Shown here piece after piece: positions 22,610-34,669 of a stretch of 64,000 bases of DNA. Where the stretch lies: positions 215,290,652 to 215,354,651 of the forward strand of contig NC_084793.1 in assembly GCF_963169125.1 (NCBI RefSeq). The letters run 5' to 3'. Source of the DNA: Humulus lupulus. Lineage: Eukaryota; Streptophyta; Magnoliopsida; Rosales; Cannabaceae. Under the pieces are notes generated by a model, which saw nothing but the letters and a program-made list of their open reading frames with translations, was not told the origin of the DNA and ran no database searches. Numbering within the stretch: the stretch's first letter is position 1; each line of letters begins with the position of its first letter. A program made the position numbers and the translations under genes.

Positions 22610-23010
22610 TTTCCTTCATTCCATCCAGCTGCCTCCAAAGTGCCAGGCCCACTCGGCCCAGCAGAAGGCCCAACCGAACCCAGCCTGCTTGTCCCAGCCC
22701 AGGCCCGTGCCTCCTCTGCCCAGCTTTTGGGCCTGCCTGCTGTAGCACCTTTCAGCCCGCTTCTCCACTCCTGCGCCTGGCACCAAGCAGCAATCACACC
22801 TCCAGCTGCTGTTTCCTCACAACTGCCTGCGTCCTTCCCAAACTCCACTCCCAAAGACCTCTCCACGCCCATCAGCTCTTGGCAACTCCTTCCCAGCCGT
22901 TCCACCATCAACAACACAGCCCAATTCGGCCCACTGAAGCAAGCAGCTGCCCCAGCCACCTGCCACAGCCCACAACCCAGCAGCCAGCCACTTATTGAGC
23001 CCAACAAAAT
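22610..23010. repeat. C-rich, strand-asymmetric block in LARD LTR
   Basis: About 400 bp with C far above G on the plus strand and repeated GGCCCA/GCCCA words, in an LTR that is otherwise strongly A/T. A shorter version is in the other LTR (about 14090-14400). Long overlapping open frames on both strands here are a by-product of low stop-codon density, not genes. Function unknown. Confidence 0.7.
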
Positions 23011-24193
23011 GCTTTTTTCCCCTTGTCCCCTTTGCCAAAAATACCAATTTTTTACCCAACTTTTCCACACATTTTACCCCAAAACATCATTATTACACCT
23101 TATAATTTACCCCTATTTGCCATATTATCATTAATTTAATTAATTTAATCAATTTAAATTGATTATTTTAATACTCATTTTTTGGCTATAAATAAGGGAT
23201 TTGGGTGTGCATTTGAATGAGGAGGTTACCATACCAAAAATTCTACACATTTCAAAACCTCTCTATTCTCTTCATCTTCTTCTTCTTTTTGGTTATTTTC
23301 TATGTATTTTTAGAGGAATAATTTGGGGGTTCATCCTCCAAATTTTCCTATTTATGTTTGTAATTTTTAGTGTGTATTTGCTATTCTAGTTACGAGTTTC
23401 TAATCTTTTTAAGATTATTAAGGTGATGATGAAACAATTTGTAACTAGATAGTATTTATTTTGTATGTTGATTTCCCATTTTGTGCAACAAAGTTTATGG
23501 AATTTTCTTCTTCAAATATCTTCTTTCATCTTAAATATCATGTATTTTGGATTGTTAGCACATATTTACACTTTGTTCTTCATTAGTGCAAAAACATAAT
23601 ATTCTTTGTGTAAGATGTGCCATTAAATTGTACACATCCATGCTTAGAACAAAATATTATGTTTTGTCTTATAAATAATGTTCATTGATTTATTTGTTAT
23701 TTCATTAGATTGATTTACACTAAATGCTTTGAAATTATAATTTTGAAAAGTGAAGAAAAATTCTATCTTTTTAGAAGTAATTTGTGCTTAAAATTATAAA
23801 TTTATTTGGAAAATGATAGTTTGAATTATTTTAACTATCACTAAAACTTGGGAATCAATATACTTATAAATATTATTGAACTTATATTTTGTGGATTCTA
23901 ATCCTTAATAATCTTATTTTACCATATTTTTTACAATTATTAATTTACTAATATATATTGTCTTTAATTTCTATATTATTGTCTTTTATTTTATTTTCAT
24001 TATTAAAAAAAACTCATCAATCTTTGGAGCTAGGTTAGAATTTATTACATTTGATTTAAAATAGTTTTCTTTTTTATTTTAGACAACTCATTTGGGTTCG
24101 ATCTCGTGCTTACACGAACACTATATTCCATATACGATTCGTGCGCTTGCGAGTATAAATATTTAAAACATACTTGTTTTGGGTCCATCACCT

Positions 24194-24230
24194 GTCTAGC
24201 GCTGGGGCGCCAGGAATGGTGCTGGGGCAT
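24194..24230 (-). repeat. GC-rich cassette, right half (AGCGC type)
   Basis: Continuation of the cassette at 13593-13645 on the other side of the LARD-like insertion: TAGCGCTGGGGCGCC and GGTGCTGGGGC words. Confidence 0.65.
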
Positions 24231-25887
24231 CATCAGCAAACCAGAGAAAATTCTGGTCTTCTCCCCTGCGATTTCCCTTGAAAAAAAAACCTCCAAACCA
24301 ATCCCAAACATCATCAAAACATCAAATTCAACCCCCAAACCTCATCTACATCACACCCTCATCAAAACCCAAGCAACCAAACTCAAGAACTTCCATTAAT
24401 TCCCACCTAACACATCAAAATCCTTAACTGAAACTTATTAGAAAAATATTATAGAACTTTCATGGCTGAATTCCTTATCTCAAGCTTGTCTTAGATCCCC
24501 TTCAATGATTGAACCAAGGTCCTAAGCCCTCAAGCCTTGCTCTCCTAGCTTGGATCCTCAAATTGGCTCTCAAAAATCAAAAGGAAGAAGGAGAGAAGAA
24601 CATGTACGGGAGAGAAAGAGATGAGGATGATGATGCTCTATTTTTACAATTCCACAGCCTTCTAAATGATACATATCCTTTGCCAAATGACCATATTGCT
24701 CCTAGGTCAATTAAAGGCCTCTAAAGACTTCCAAGGGTAAAATCATCCTTTCTCGCCTATCTCGCTAATTATAATTAACACCCTCCAATTCCCGTTATTC
24801 TCAATATTCTCAAATACCAATAATTCATATCCCGTTACCCTCTAATTCCCGACAACGTTCTAATCACCAAATTACCCCGAGACTCACTCCGAGCCCCGAA
24901 CTTAATCCCGTTATGACTAGACTGAAAACTTGCATTCCATTATCGTCTCATGCCGAATGGCTCGAACCAATCCACATATAATGTGGTATTATTTATAATT
25001 CACCCCCATGCATGAAAATACACAATCACGCCCTCAACAGGCCAAATTACCAAAATGCCCTTATAATTAAAAATGAACCCATATGCATGCATTTGCCATC
25101 ATATAATAATATAATTCACATAAACATGCATATAATCATTAAATATCATAATACATCAATTATGGCCCTCTCGGCCTCCTAATCAAGGTCCTAAACCTTA
25201 TTAGGAAATTTGAGGCATTACAATTAATTTGATAAAGGATTTAAATAATTAATTAATTAATTAATCAATAGAAAATAATACATGCCTTGATTTTAAGTCC
25301 AACATGCTTATAATTAAATGGAAAATTTTACGGGCCTAAAGCCCATGAGAATATCGACCATTAGGCTAATATTATCTATTATTTTATTGAATTTTTAATT
25401 AAAATAAATGACCTAATTGAGCTTATAAAAGGAATGCTAAGTGAGAGTTGAAAACAAAAAGACTAATTGACAGAAAATCAGAAGATCTATTCTTGATGCT
25501 CTAGGTTTTAGATTCTCTCTACAACATAAGTCCTCTTCTAAACCTCAATTTTTCTCTTCTCTTCTATTATTCTTCTCTTTGTATCTATCTCATGTGTTGA
25601 GAATTTCCCACTCTAGTCTAGGTGATTCTAAGGATACTTTGGAAGGTTGTGAAGAAAATTGAAGAACGATTCAGTTTCTTGGTGATACCCTGCGACAGAA
25701 AGGATACAAGGGTTAGAGAAACTGAAGGAATGACTCAATCATTCCGTTGCACAATAATGTAAGTGTTCTTATCATTATCTCTATATGAATTCAATTTTAG
25801 AAACATGTTTTAGGTTGTCTCATATTAATTTGTCTAATATAAGATTTGCATGAAAATAAACAAGATCTTGTATACGTTTTCCCAACA

Positions 25888-28228
25888 ATTGGCCTCAGAG
25901 CCTTTGGTAATCTTTATTTTTATGCATGAACATGGTAAAATTGAATTATTTGATGTGTTGAGTAATTGGATGGATTTCATGTTTTTTATGCTGCATATTG
26001 AATTTTATGTGATTATTAGCATATTTGGGTTATTCTGTTGTGTTTTCTTTGCAAATAATTTTTATATAGATACTTTATTTAATGTAAAACATGGTAAAAA
26101 TTATTTAGAAAACGTTTTCGGGTTGAAAAATTACAAAAATTTTATTATTTTTTTTCCTTTCGGGCAGTGGCCGCGGCCTTGGTAACAGGGGCTAGTGGCC
26201 GCGACCACCATTAACCATTGCCCGCGGCCAGAACACGAAAAATGCCCAGATTGGTCCAGTGGCCGCGACCACCAACTTTCACCGTCCGCGGCCTACGATA
26301 ATTTTTTTCTTAAAATTTGATTGTTGAATGTATTTTTTAATAGGTTAATACAATTATATCGGACCTTTTCTATTATTTAAAAATATATTTTTGAAATATG
26401 ACATTTTTGTTGTTTGATCTTTTAAAAAATAGATATTATCTACAAAGATTCAAATTCAAATTTAAAAATAGGCTAACTTATTAATTTTAAATATTTAATA
26501 TATTAAAATATTAGAATTAAGTTATTTGATATTACAAATATTTTTTAAATACTTGATTTTTTTTGAAATCTTTTATTTGAAAATAATAATATCTAATTAT
26601 TCTATAGATTTTAATATATAAATAATTTGAAATTTGAAAATTTGTTGACAATATATTTTTATAGATATTTGAATTTGTTTAACTGTTTAAGATATATATA
26701 TTTTTTCAAAAATAGCTGATGATATTTGTTTTAAAAACTTATAACTAATTAAATTTTTAAAAATATCACGTTTTTCAAACCAGTTAATAAAATATTTTTT
26801 TAATAAATGAGATTTAAATTAATTTTGGTTAATTGTTGATAAATCCTATTTAAATTAAATTAATATTTTTTTTTTCAAAATGACCTAAATTAAGTTGATT
26901 GTTGACAAATGAAATTTAAATTAACTTTTGTTAATTGTTGATAAATTTCATTTAAATTGACTTATTTATTTTTGCAAAAATTTAATTAATTCAAATTTTT
27001 GGATAAATTCTAGAAAATTAATTGTGGTATTTTTGCAAATGAAATAAATTGTAGTATTTTTGCATGAATTCATAGACTTGCTCATATAGTAACATGAATA
27101 AGCCCATTCGATTATAACATGGCTGTTTGAACTATATGTGATATTTTTGCAATTGGACTTAGATGCATATAGTGACTCATATGTTTCCTTAATATATGGA
27201 TTTTTCCAAATAAAACATTCATAAAATGATAGGTTTTATTTGGGCTCATTAAAAAATGTAAAGTTTAAATTCCGCTCTTGTGGGTGATTCCACTTGTGAA
27301 GGCTCATTTGATTTGCATGACTATAGTAGGCCTAATCAATTAATAAAACGAAGGTTTAAATTCCTGTCTTTTGGACCTTGTGTTGAAGTTAGGGGGTCTT
27401 ATTAGCGGGAACGACATACTGGACCCAACACTCCTCCATGCAAGCCCAATTGTTAAGACCCATTTGCCTGAGTTGGACTTACTTATATAGGTTCATTATA
27501 ATAGTTCAACCTAAATATTGATTAGCAACAAATTAATTTTAATTTAATTGAATTTTGTTTCAATGTGACACTTTAGAATTAATAGAAGATTATAGGACTT
27601 TGGTTTTAAAAATTTAATTATACAATTTTTTTGGAGAACCATAGTCATTGATTTAAAAAAATTAATAATAAAAATACTATTTTTTATAATGAGCTTATTT
27701 TAAGAATTATATTCGATCTCCACCGTTGGTTTAACAAGGTTAATAGCATAATGGGGTCTCGAGATACTTTGATTCGTCCCCCTACGTAAGTTGTTCATTA
27801 GTTATTTTTACAAGGTTAAATTTCGAATGATAGATATTTATAGGTCAAATTCTACTAGACTCACCCATACGGTGACTATTGGGACTAAATCTATTGATTA
27901 TCGAAACCGTGGGTCTAGCTCATAAAATAAGAGATTTTGTTTTCTTATTTTGATCAAATAGTAGGTTGTTAATAATGGTGTCCATTATTAAATGAGTTTA
28001 CAACTCTATTTAACTAATGATATTTTTTTACTCTCGCCATCCGCGACAACGATATCATAGAATAGTTAAAAACCTAGAGAAATAGAGATATGATTATTTT
28101 GGTATTTTTCATCATATCTTACATATTTTTAGTATATGTTGTGTTATTTCTTGAAATTTGTGTGAATAGAAGTTTTATTGAGCAAAAATGATTGATTTCT
28201 ATTTTATTGATAATTGGTAGTTTTAAGC
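25888..28228 (+). other. Leader of + copia: PBS and AT-rich 5' untranslated region
   Basis: Starts with the PBS-like ATTGGCCTCAGAGCC (25888-25902). The 2.3-kb leader has no coding frame. It is mostly A/T-rich and contains the GC-rich cassette at 26163-26297. It aligns with the leader of the minus-strand copy (52326 down to 50608 plus 37971 down to 37377), apart from the cassette. Near 27640-27665 it shows the uninterrupted target site of the Tat insertion found in the other copy. Confidence 0.75.
26163..26297 (+). repeat. GC-rich palindromic-word cassette (CCGCGG type)
   Basis: In about 135 bp: AGTGGCCGCGGCC, AGTGGCCGCGACCACC (twice), GCCCGCGGCC and GTCCGCGGCC. Located 276-410 bp after the 5' LTR. 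The other copia copy has, at the same distance from its LTR and with homologous flanks, a cassette of entirely different sequence (51925-52052). Confidence 0.8.
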
Positions 28229-31200
28229 ATGGCTGTGTCTACTCCCATCCTTTCTCAACTTTCGATGGAGAAATCTACTGGAGAAAACTTCCTTAAGTGG
28301 AAGCAGAATATCAACATAGTGTTGATTGGTGACAATTCCGAGTTCGTTATGACTGAGGAATCCCCAGAAGTTCCAGTTGAAGGAGCTCTCAAGTCTGTAA
28401 GAGATAAATATGAGTGTTGGCAGGCGGCACTACATGTTGACTAGTATGGTCGACACTCTCAAGACAAATATGGATCGGCTTTAAGACATGTTTGGTGCAA
28501 AGTCTGTGTAGACTCATTTTGAGGCCACCAAGAAATATGCCAATGCTCGGATGGCACCATCTCCACCCGTTCGTGATCAACTCAACTATGGTAGGACACA
28601 ACTCATGAACGAGCTTCAGAATTTCAAGTCTATCATGGGTAGACCAAGTATGGGAGGAGAAAAGAAGACAACTACTACTACTGTTGCTGATCCAGCTAAG
28701 GCTGAAGCTAATCGAGCTTCATCTTCAAAAGCTGGAAACAAGAGGAAAGATGGACAAAACAACAACCCCAAGCCTGCAAAGGCTGCAAAGATTAGTGCAT
28801 AACCAAATGCACAGACGCCTAAGGGGAAGAAAAAGAAAAACAATAAAAGTAAAGGTAAGTGTTTTCACTACAAAGAGAAGAGGCATTGGAAACAAAATTG
28901 CCCTAAGTTTCTAGCAACGAAAAACAAAGGTAATGATTATAGTTCATATATCTTAGAAACATGTGTTTTAGAGAATGATAAATCCATTTGGATTATTGAT
29001 TTTGGATCTACTAACCATATTTGTAACTCTTTATAGCTTCTTGAATCGTGGGAGGAAGTTGAGGAAGGCGACTTAAAGCTTAGAGTCGGAAATGGAGCGT
29101 TCGTTGCAATCCAAGCTAGAGGAAAAGCTCGCCTGAAGTTCAAAATAAATATTTAATCTTGAAAGATGTATTTTTTATTCCGGATTTTAGTAGAAATTTA
29201 ATTTCAGTTTCCATGTTGCAATCAGAACAATTTGTTATGACTTTCACAAGTTCTAATATGTCTATTTCTTTAATTGGATCACAATTGTGTATTGCATGTT
29301 TGGAAAACGGGCTTTATATTCTGCGACCTAATGAACCCCTCACTCTTAACAATGATTTATTCAAAGTAGCTAAACCTAGGACCAATAAACGTCAAAATAC
29401 CGATAATGATAACATGGCGTATTTATGGCATTTGAGACTAGGTCACATTAGCTATGATAGGATTCAAAGATTTACAAAGGACGGGCCTTCGAGGGAACTC
29501 ACCTTAGGTGAATTATCTGTCTGTGAATCTTGTCTATTAGGCAAACTGACCAAGCGTCCATTCTCTGCAAAGGGTGATAGAGCCAAGGAACCATTTGGGC
29601 TTGTTCATTCAAATGTTTGTGGACCTTTGAATGTACAAGCCACAGGTGGTTTTGAGTATTTTGTCACTTTCATTGACGATTACACTAGATACTCATGTCT
29701 TTACCTAATGCATTGGAAATCAAAAACATTTTCAAAGTTTCAGGAATTCCTAGCTATGGCTCAGAACCAATTAGGTAAAATGTTAAAGATCTTGCGATCT
29801 GATAGGGGTGGAGAATATTTGGATATGCAGTTCCAAGATCATTTAACTAAACTTGGGATTTTATCACAACTTACTGCCCCACGTACTCCGCAACAAAATG
29901 GTGTAGCGGAACGCCGGAACAGAACATTATTGGAAATGGTTAGATGCATGCTTAGTTACTCAACTCTACCAACTTCGTTATGGGTACATGCAATTGAAAC
30001 AGTGAATGACATTCTCAATGTCGTGCCATCCAAATCATTCCCCAAAACACCTTTAGAATGCTGTAATGGTCATGAACCTAGTTTACGCCATTATAGAATC
30101 TGGGGATGTCCCGGTCACGTCCTGAGGAAAAATGAAGGAAAGCTAGAACTGCGAACTGAAGTTTGCATGTTTGTTGGCTATCCTAAAGGCACTCGGGGTG
30201 GACTTTCCTATAGTCATTTAGAAAAGAAAGTGTTTACTTCTACGAATCTACTTTTCTATAAAATGACTATGTCCAAAACTTCAAACCGCGTAGGAAAGTA
30301 GTTTTAGAGGATATGGTTAAAGAATTGACTCCAACCAATGTTCCATCGTCATCAATGTGAGATGATGATGAAATTCCCACTCTTCATGTCCAACTAATGT
30401 AAGTCAATTTAAAAGAAGAACGTAACCACTGTTCCTGAGCAATCAGTCACGGAGCCTCGTCGTCGTGGGAGGGTTTCTAGGAAACCAGTTCACTATGGTT
30501 TGGATGGTGAAACCAATATGGTTGTTGGTGACATTGGTGATGATGATCCGGTTTCTTTCAAATAGGCAATAACTAGCCTTGAAAAAGGAACTATGTCTCG
30601 AAGCCATGAAACAGGAAATGGAGTCCATGTACTCAAATTTTGTCTGGGATTTTGTGGAAGCACCTAGTGACTTTAGGGCCATTGGGTGCAAGTGTATTTA
30701 CAAGAAGAAACAAGGTGTTGATGGAAATATCGAAACTTATAAAGCTCTATTAGTGGCAAAGGGTTATACCCAAAGAGAAGGTGCGGACTATGAGGAAAAT
30801 TTTAGTCTGGTAGCCATGCTCAAGTCCATTCGTATCCTCCTATCCATAGCAGCCGCACTCGACTATGAGATCTGGCAAATGGACGTCAAGACAACTTTTC
30901 TTAATGGAAAGCTTGACGAAGTCATTTATATGGATTAACCAGAAGGATTTAAATTAGCTGGACAAGAAGGAAAAGTTTGCAAGTTGAATAGGTCTATTTA
31001 TGGACTTAAGCAAGCTTCTCATTCCTGGAATCTTAGGTTTGATGAAATAATAAATACCTATGGCTTTGAACAAAATATTAATGAGCCTTGTGTTTACCAA
31101 CTGAAGGCAAATCAAATAGTGGTATTCCTGGTTCTTTATGTAGATGATATCTTACTCATTGGAAACAATGTTAAGAAATTTTTAGATGTAAAGAATTGAT

Positions 31201-31427
31201 TGAACACTCAATTCCAGATGAAGGATTTGGGTGAAGCAAGTTACGTTCTAGGTATCCAGATCATTAGGGATAGAAATAACAAACTCTTAGCTCTATCTCA
31301 AGCAGCTTACATCGATAAAGTGTTTGAACGTTTCTCAATGACAAATTCCAAGAAAGGACGTCTGCTGTCTCGCCATGGAATTCATCTTTCAAAGAAGCAG
31401 TCTTTCCAGATTCCTAAAGAGGAAGAT
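28229..31427 (+). pseudogene. + copia gag-PR-INT-RT polyprotein, decayed, interrupted
   Basis: ATG 28229 opens a copia Gag (MAVSTPILSQL), with internal deletions and frameshifts compared with the minus copy (e.g. near 28430-28480). A CCHC knuckle (CFHYKEKRHWKQNC) follows at about 28860. The protease reads WIIDFGSTNH, with F in place of the S of the D-S/T-G active site. Then GAG-pre-integrase and integrase, and RT with LYVDDILLIG near 31135-31165, with stops at about 30936 and 31197. It breaks off after ...PKEEDA at 31427, where the minus copia is inserted; RNase H resumes at 54180. Clearly inactive. Confidence 0.9.
29159..30301 (+). pseudogene. + copia GAG-pre-integrase and integrase ORF
   Basis: 381 codons open within the decayed polyprotein. 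The HHCC zinc-binding part (LWHLRLGH...CESCLLGK) is present. The integrase core has DRGGEY (second Asp) and QQNGVAERRNRT (Glu), but the first catalytic position reads HSNVCGPL, whereas the minus-strand copy has HSDVCGPL. With that Asp lost, integration activity would not be expected. The C-terminal 'IWGCPGHVL' and 'FVGYPKGTRGG' motifs are usual for copia integrase. Confidence 0.88.
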
Positions 31428-31432
31428 GCAAT

Positions 31433-33280
31433 TGTTGGATTAAACTTATACAAGATCTTTATTTATTTTCATGTATATCTAATATTAAACAAATTAATAC
31501 GAGATAGCCTAAAACATGTTTCTAAAATTAAATTCAAAGAGAAACAATGAATAGAATACTTACAGTATACGCAGTGGAATGAAAGAGTCCTTCCTTCAGT
31601 TTCTCTAACTCTTGTATCCTCTCTGTCGCAGAGTATTATCAAGAAACTGAACCGATCTTCTATTTTCTTCACAACCTTCCAATGTATCCTTAGAATCACC
31701 TAGACTAGTGTGGGAAATTCTCAACACATGAGATAGATACAGAGAAGAAGAAGAGAAAATAATCAAATAGGCTTAGAAAAGGACTTGTGTTTAGAGATAA
31801 TCTAAAACTATCAGAAAATCTGACTTGTGACTTATTCTTTGACTTCTCTCTAAGCACTCATTTTATAGACTCAATTAGGCCATTTAATTTAATTAAAAAA
31901 TCAATAAAATAATAGTCATTTTAAAGCCCTAGGTCGAAATTATCATGGACTTTAGGTCCGTGAAATTTCCCATTTGATTATAAGCCCATTGGACTTAAAA
32001 ACAAGGCCTGTATTATTTTCTATTGATTTAATTAATTAAATAATTATTTAAATCCTTTATAAAATTAATTATTTATAATTTGAACCTTTGATTTAAATTT
32101 ATTTATTAATTTAGATACCAATTTATCTTAATTAATAAATCTGCCATAATTTCTTTTTTCTTTTCAAAATTACACAACTCTGTGAAACTATCCAAAATTG
32201 ACCTGGTCAACTTTGATAATTCTAATTGATAATTAAATCAATTAATTTAGACTATCTAGATGATTTTATCCAAGGTACAATGGGGACCATGGGCCTATGA
32301 AATCAAGCTCCAATAAGTTATCTTAAATCTAACAAATAAATTTACTAACTTATTAATTCCTCGTGACTCCACTATAGACTCGGAGTTGCACTCTTGAATT
32401 CATAGAACGCTCTTTAACAAATATAGATACGCTATTAATTATCCATTGTTATAACCATAATTGTCACTCAATCCTCTATAGACGATCTACAATGAGATAG
32501 GACTAAAATACCGTTTTACCCCTCATTGTATTTTATCCTTAAAACACTTAGTTCCTTGTAAATGATATTTCAGTAAACTAATATTAATTACTGAAATGAG
32601 ATCTCTATCATTTAACACCTTGAACCAAACTAAAAGGAAACCATCGTTTCACTTCTTCATCAGAAGCTATAGATGTTCATATCTACGATTAACACTCCCA
32701 CTCAATTATACTACCGAGTTCCCAAGATGTAAGTATGGGCTAGTCCGTAGGGTAAGCTGGTAACGAACAAGTCAAAGAACTCAAATAATACAATCAGTTA
32801 GAATACTAACCACTAGAATTGAGATTGAATTGACCTATGGTCAACTATATGATATGACTAGAATAGATAATAACGGTATGTTTACTTATCTTATCAACTG
32901 TCAATATCAGTCCAATCTGATGTAACAAATACATCCAATCTTATTTACTTTGCTAATGTTCTGGAAAGAACATAACACTGTAATGTGTAAGTAGATTATA
33001 TCGTAGATTGGCAAGTTAGTGTAAATCCTGTCACTGACTAATCTTAGGACTAACTTATTTTGAACATATAATCATATTTATATTCCACTGTGATTACGTC
33101 ATTATAAATAAGATTAGCTATCGAGATTTAATAGAAGTTTATATTAAACAAATAATCATGAAAATAAAACATGTGAGCAAAGTGATTAACCAAGTCTAAA
33201 AAATGATTTTTATTCTTTTATTGATAATAAAATGAGATTACAAAGAATTTGGGTTTTAATTAGGGCATAAAATCCCAACA
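31433..33280 (-). repeat. 3' LTR of minus copia
   Basis: 1,848 bp, TGTTGG...CCAACA. It closely matches 52327-54179 by eye, with scattered substitutions (for example CAGTATACGCAGTGG versus CAGTATATGCAGCGG near the boundary). The polypurine tract (read on minus, AAGTGGGAGTT) abuts it at about 33281-33295. Confidence 0.9.
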
Positions 33281-33304
33281 AACTCCCACTTGCACTAATT
33301 GAAA

Positions 33305-34669
33305 CTAATTCCTTAATTCTACTAATCCCATCTCCTTGATATGCTTATCAAATATAGCTTCTGGTAGTGTCTTTGAAAACAGATCCGCAAGATTGTCTTC
33401 AGTTGCAATCTTCATAACCTTCACATCTCCCCTGACCACATATTCTCGAATAATGTGATACTTCGTTTCTATATGCTTACTCCTCTTGTGACTTCGAGGT
33501 TCTTTCGAGTTGGCTATCGCTCTTGGATTGTCACAAAACAACACAAGCGGTTTATCCATTTCTGGAATAACACCAATATCTGAATAGAACTTCTTTAGCC
33601 AGACTATTTCCTTAGCTGCTTCTGACGCGGCTATGTACTCAGCCTCCATGGTGGAATCTGAGATTGCAGACTGATTTACGCTTCTCCAAATCACATCTCT
33701 ACCCCCAAGAGTAAACACCATACCAGAAGTAGACTTCCTGTCATTGACATCAGTCTGAAAATATAAATCGGTGTAGCCTACAGGGTTCAGAACACCACCC
33801 TTGTAGACTAACATATAATCCCTAGTCCATCTCAAATACTTCAGGATATGCTTAACTGCTATCCAATGTTCCAGTCCTAGGTTTGACTGATACCTGCTCA
33901 CTACTCCCACTGCATAGTAGATATCTGGTCTAGTACACAATGTGGCATACATCAGACTTCCAACTGCAGATGCATAAGGAACTTTTCTCATTGCATCTTC
34001 CTCTTCAGGAGTCTGGGGAGACTGCTTCTTTGAAAGATGAATTCCACGGCGGGATGGTAGACACCCTTTCTTGGAATTTTTCATTGAGAAATGTTCAAGC
34101 ACTTTATCTATGTAAGCTGCTTGAGATAGAGCTAAGAGTCTGTTCTTTCTATCACTGATGATCTGGATACCTAGAACATAACTTGCTTCACCAAAATCCT
34201 TCATCTGGAATAGAGTGCTCAGCCAATTCTTCACATCTGATAATTTCTTAACATTGTTTCCAATGAGTAAGATATCATCTACATAAAGAACCAAGAATAC
34301 CACTATTTGATTTTCCTTCAGTTGGTAAACACATGGCTCATCAATATTTTTTTCAAAGTCATAGATCTTGATTATTTCATCAAACCTAATTTTCCAGGAA
34401 CGAGAAGCTTGCTTAAGTCCATAAATGGACCTATTCAACTTGCAAACTTTTCCTTCTTGTCCAGATACTTTAAATCCTTCTGGATGATCCATATAAATGA
34501 CTTCGTCAAGCTTTCCATTAAGAAAGGATGTCTTGACGTCTATTTGCCAGATCTCATAATCAAGAGCGGCTGCTAAGGATAGGAGAATGCGAATGGATTT
34601 GAGCATGGCTATCGGACTAAAAGTTTCCTCATAGTCCATGCCTTCTCTGTGGGTACAACCCTTTGCCAC
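33305..34669 (-). CDS. Minus copia RT-RNase H open segment
   Basis: 454 codons without a stop, the longest undamaged copia stretch in the window. Reverse transcriptase motifs 'DVKTSFLNGKLDEVIYM', SIYGLKQASRSW and LYVDDILLIGN (YVDD active site) are present. The RNase H part follows with the order D (GYTD), E (STMEAEY) and D (LFCDN). The start is not a true initiation codon but the first codon after a nonsense codon inside the polyprotein. In a live element this enzyme would be released by the element's protease. Confidence 0.88.
   Translation of the reverse strand: MAKGCTHREGMDYEETFSPIAMLKSIRILLSLAAALDYEIWQIDVKTSFLNGKLDEVIYMDHPEGFKVSGQEGKVCKLNRSIYGLKQASRSWKIRFDEIIKIYDFEKNIDEPCVYQLKENQIVVFLVLYVDDILLIGNNVKKLSDVKNWLSTLFQMKDFGEASYVLGIQIISDRKNRLLALSQAAYIDKVLEHFSMKNSKKGCLPSRRGIHLSKKQSPQTPEEEDAMRKVPYASAVGSLMYATLCTRPDIYYAVGVVSRYQSNLGLEHWIAVKHILKYLRWTRDYMLVYKGGVLNPVGYTDLYFQTDVNDRKSTSGMVFTLGGRDVIWRSVNQSAISDSTMEAEYIAASEAAKEIVWLKKFYSDIGVIPEMDKPLVLFCDNPRAIANSKEPRSHKRSKHIETKYHIIREYVVRGDVKVMKIATEDNLADLFSKTLPEAIFDKHIKEMGLVELRN

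Larger units (their letters stand above)
13666..24190 (+). mobile_element. Non-autonomous LTR retrotransposon (LARD-like)
   Basis: Two LTRs (TGATAACTCTAC...GGGTCCATCA) at 13666-14779 and 17283-24190 bound a 2.5-kb internal region. The flanking 5-mers are CCTGC (13661-13665) and CCTGT (24191-24195), a TSD with one substitution. Downstream of the 5' LTR, TAGCGTCGTTGC (about 14787-14798) resembles a decayed TGGCGCCGTTGC-type PBS. Just before the 3' LTR is AAGTATGGGGGTG (PPT). The interior has only a gag-like ORF and no protease, RT or integrase, so it needs proteins in trans. It sits inside the GC-rich cassette of the solo LTR. Confidence 0.85.
17283..24190 (+). repeat. 3' LTR of LARD-like element, split by LINE
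   Basis: 17283-17460 and 22361-24190 form one LTR of about 2.0 kb. It is the longer, less deleted of the two LTRs. It contains the C-rich block at 22610-23010 and an AT-rich half up to the terminal GGGTCCATCA. Confidence 0.85.
12085..25222 (-). mobile_element. Gypsy-type solo LTR, minus strand, TSD ATTAA
   Basis: Read on the minus strand it starts TGTAATGCCTCAAATTTCCT (25222 downward) and ends ...GTTTGGGGCGTTACA (12085). The 5 bp outside are ATTAA on both sides (12080-12084 and 25223-25227). Subtracting the element inserted at 13666-24190 leaves about 2.6 kb, with no gag-pol between two LTRs, so this is a solo LTR made by LTR-LTR recombination. Its start is related to the LTRs at 8602 and 62814. 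It contains the 'cttgctgggcttccgctc' block typical of these plant gypsy LTRs. Confidence 0.85.
10864..25887 (+). repeat. 5' LTR of + copia, split by a solo LTR
   Basis: 10864-12084 and 25223-25887 together align end to end with the uninterrupted 3' LTR at 54894-56776. The join (...aaataattaa/tttgataaagg...) is intact in the 3' LTR near 56107-56125, proving where the insertion lies. Combined length is about 1,881 bp against 1,883 bp for the 3' LTR. Confidence 0.9.

Noticed and set aside
22514..23134. Long open frames on both strands (206 aa plus, 183 aa minus)
   Set aside because: They lie in the C-rich LTR block, overlap each other in several frames, and the other LTR carries only a deleted version; low stop density from composition explains them.
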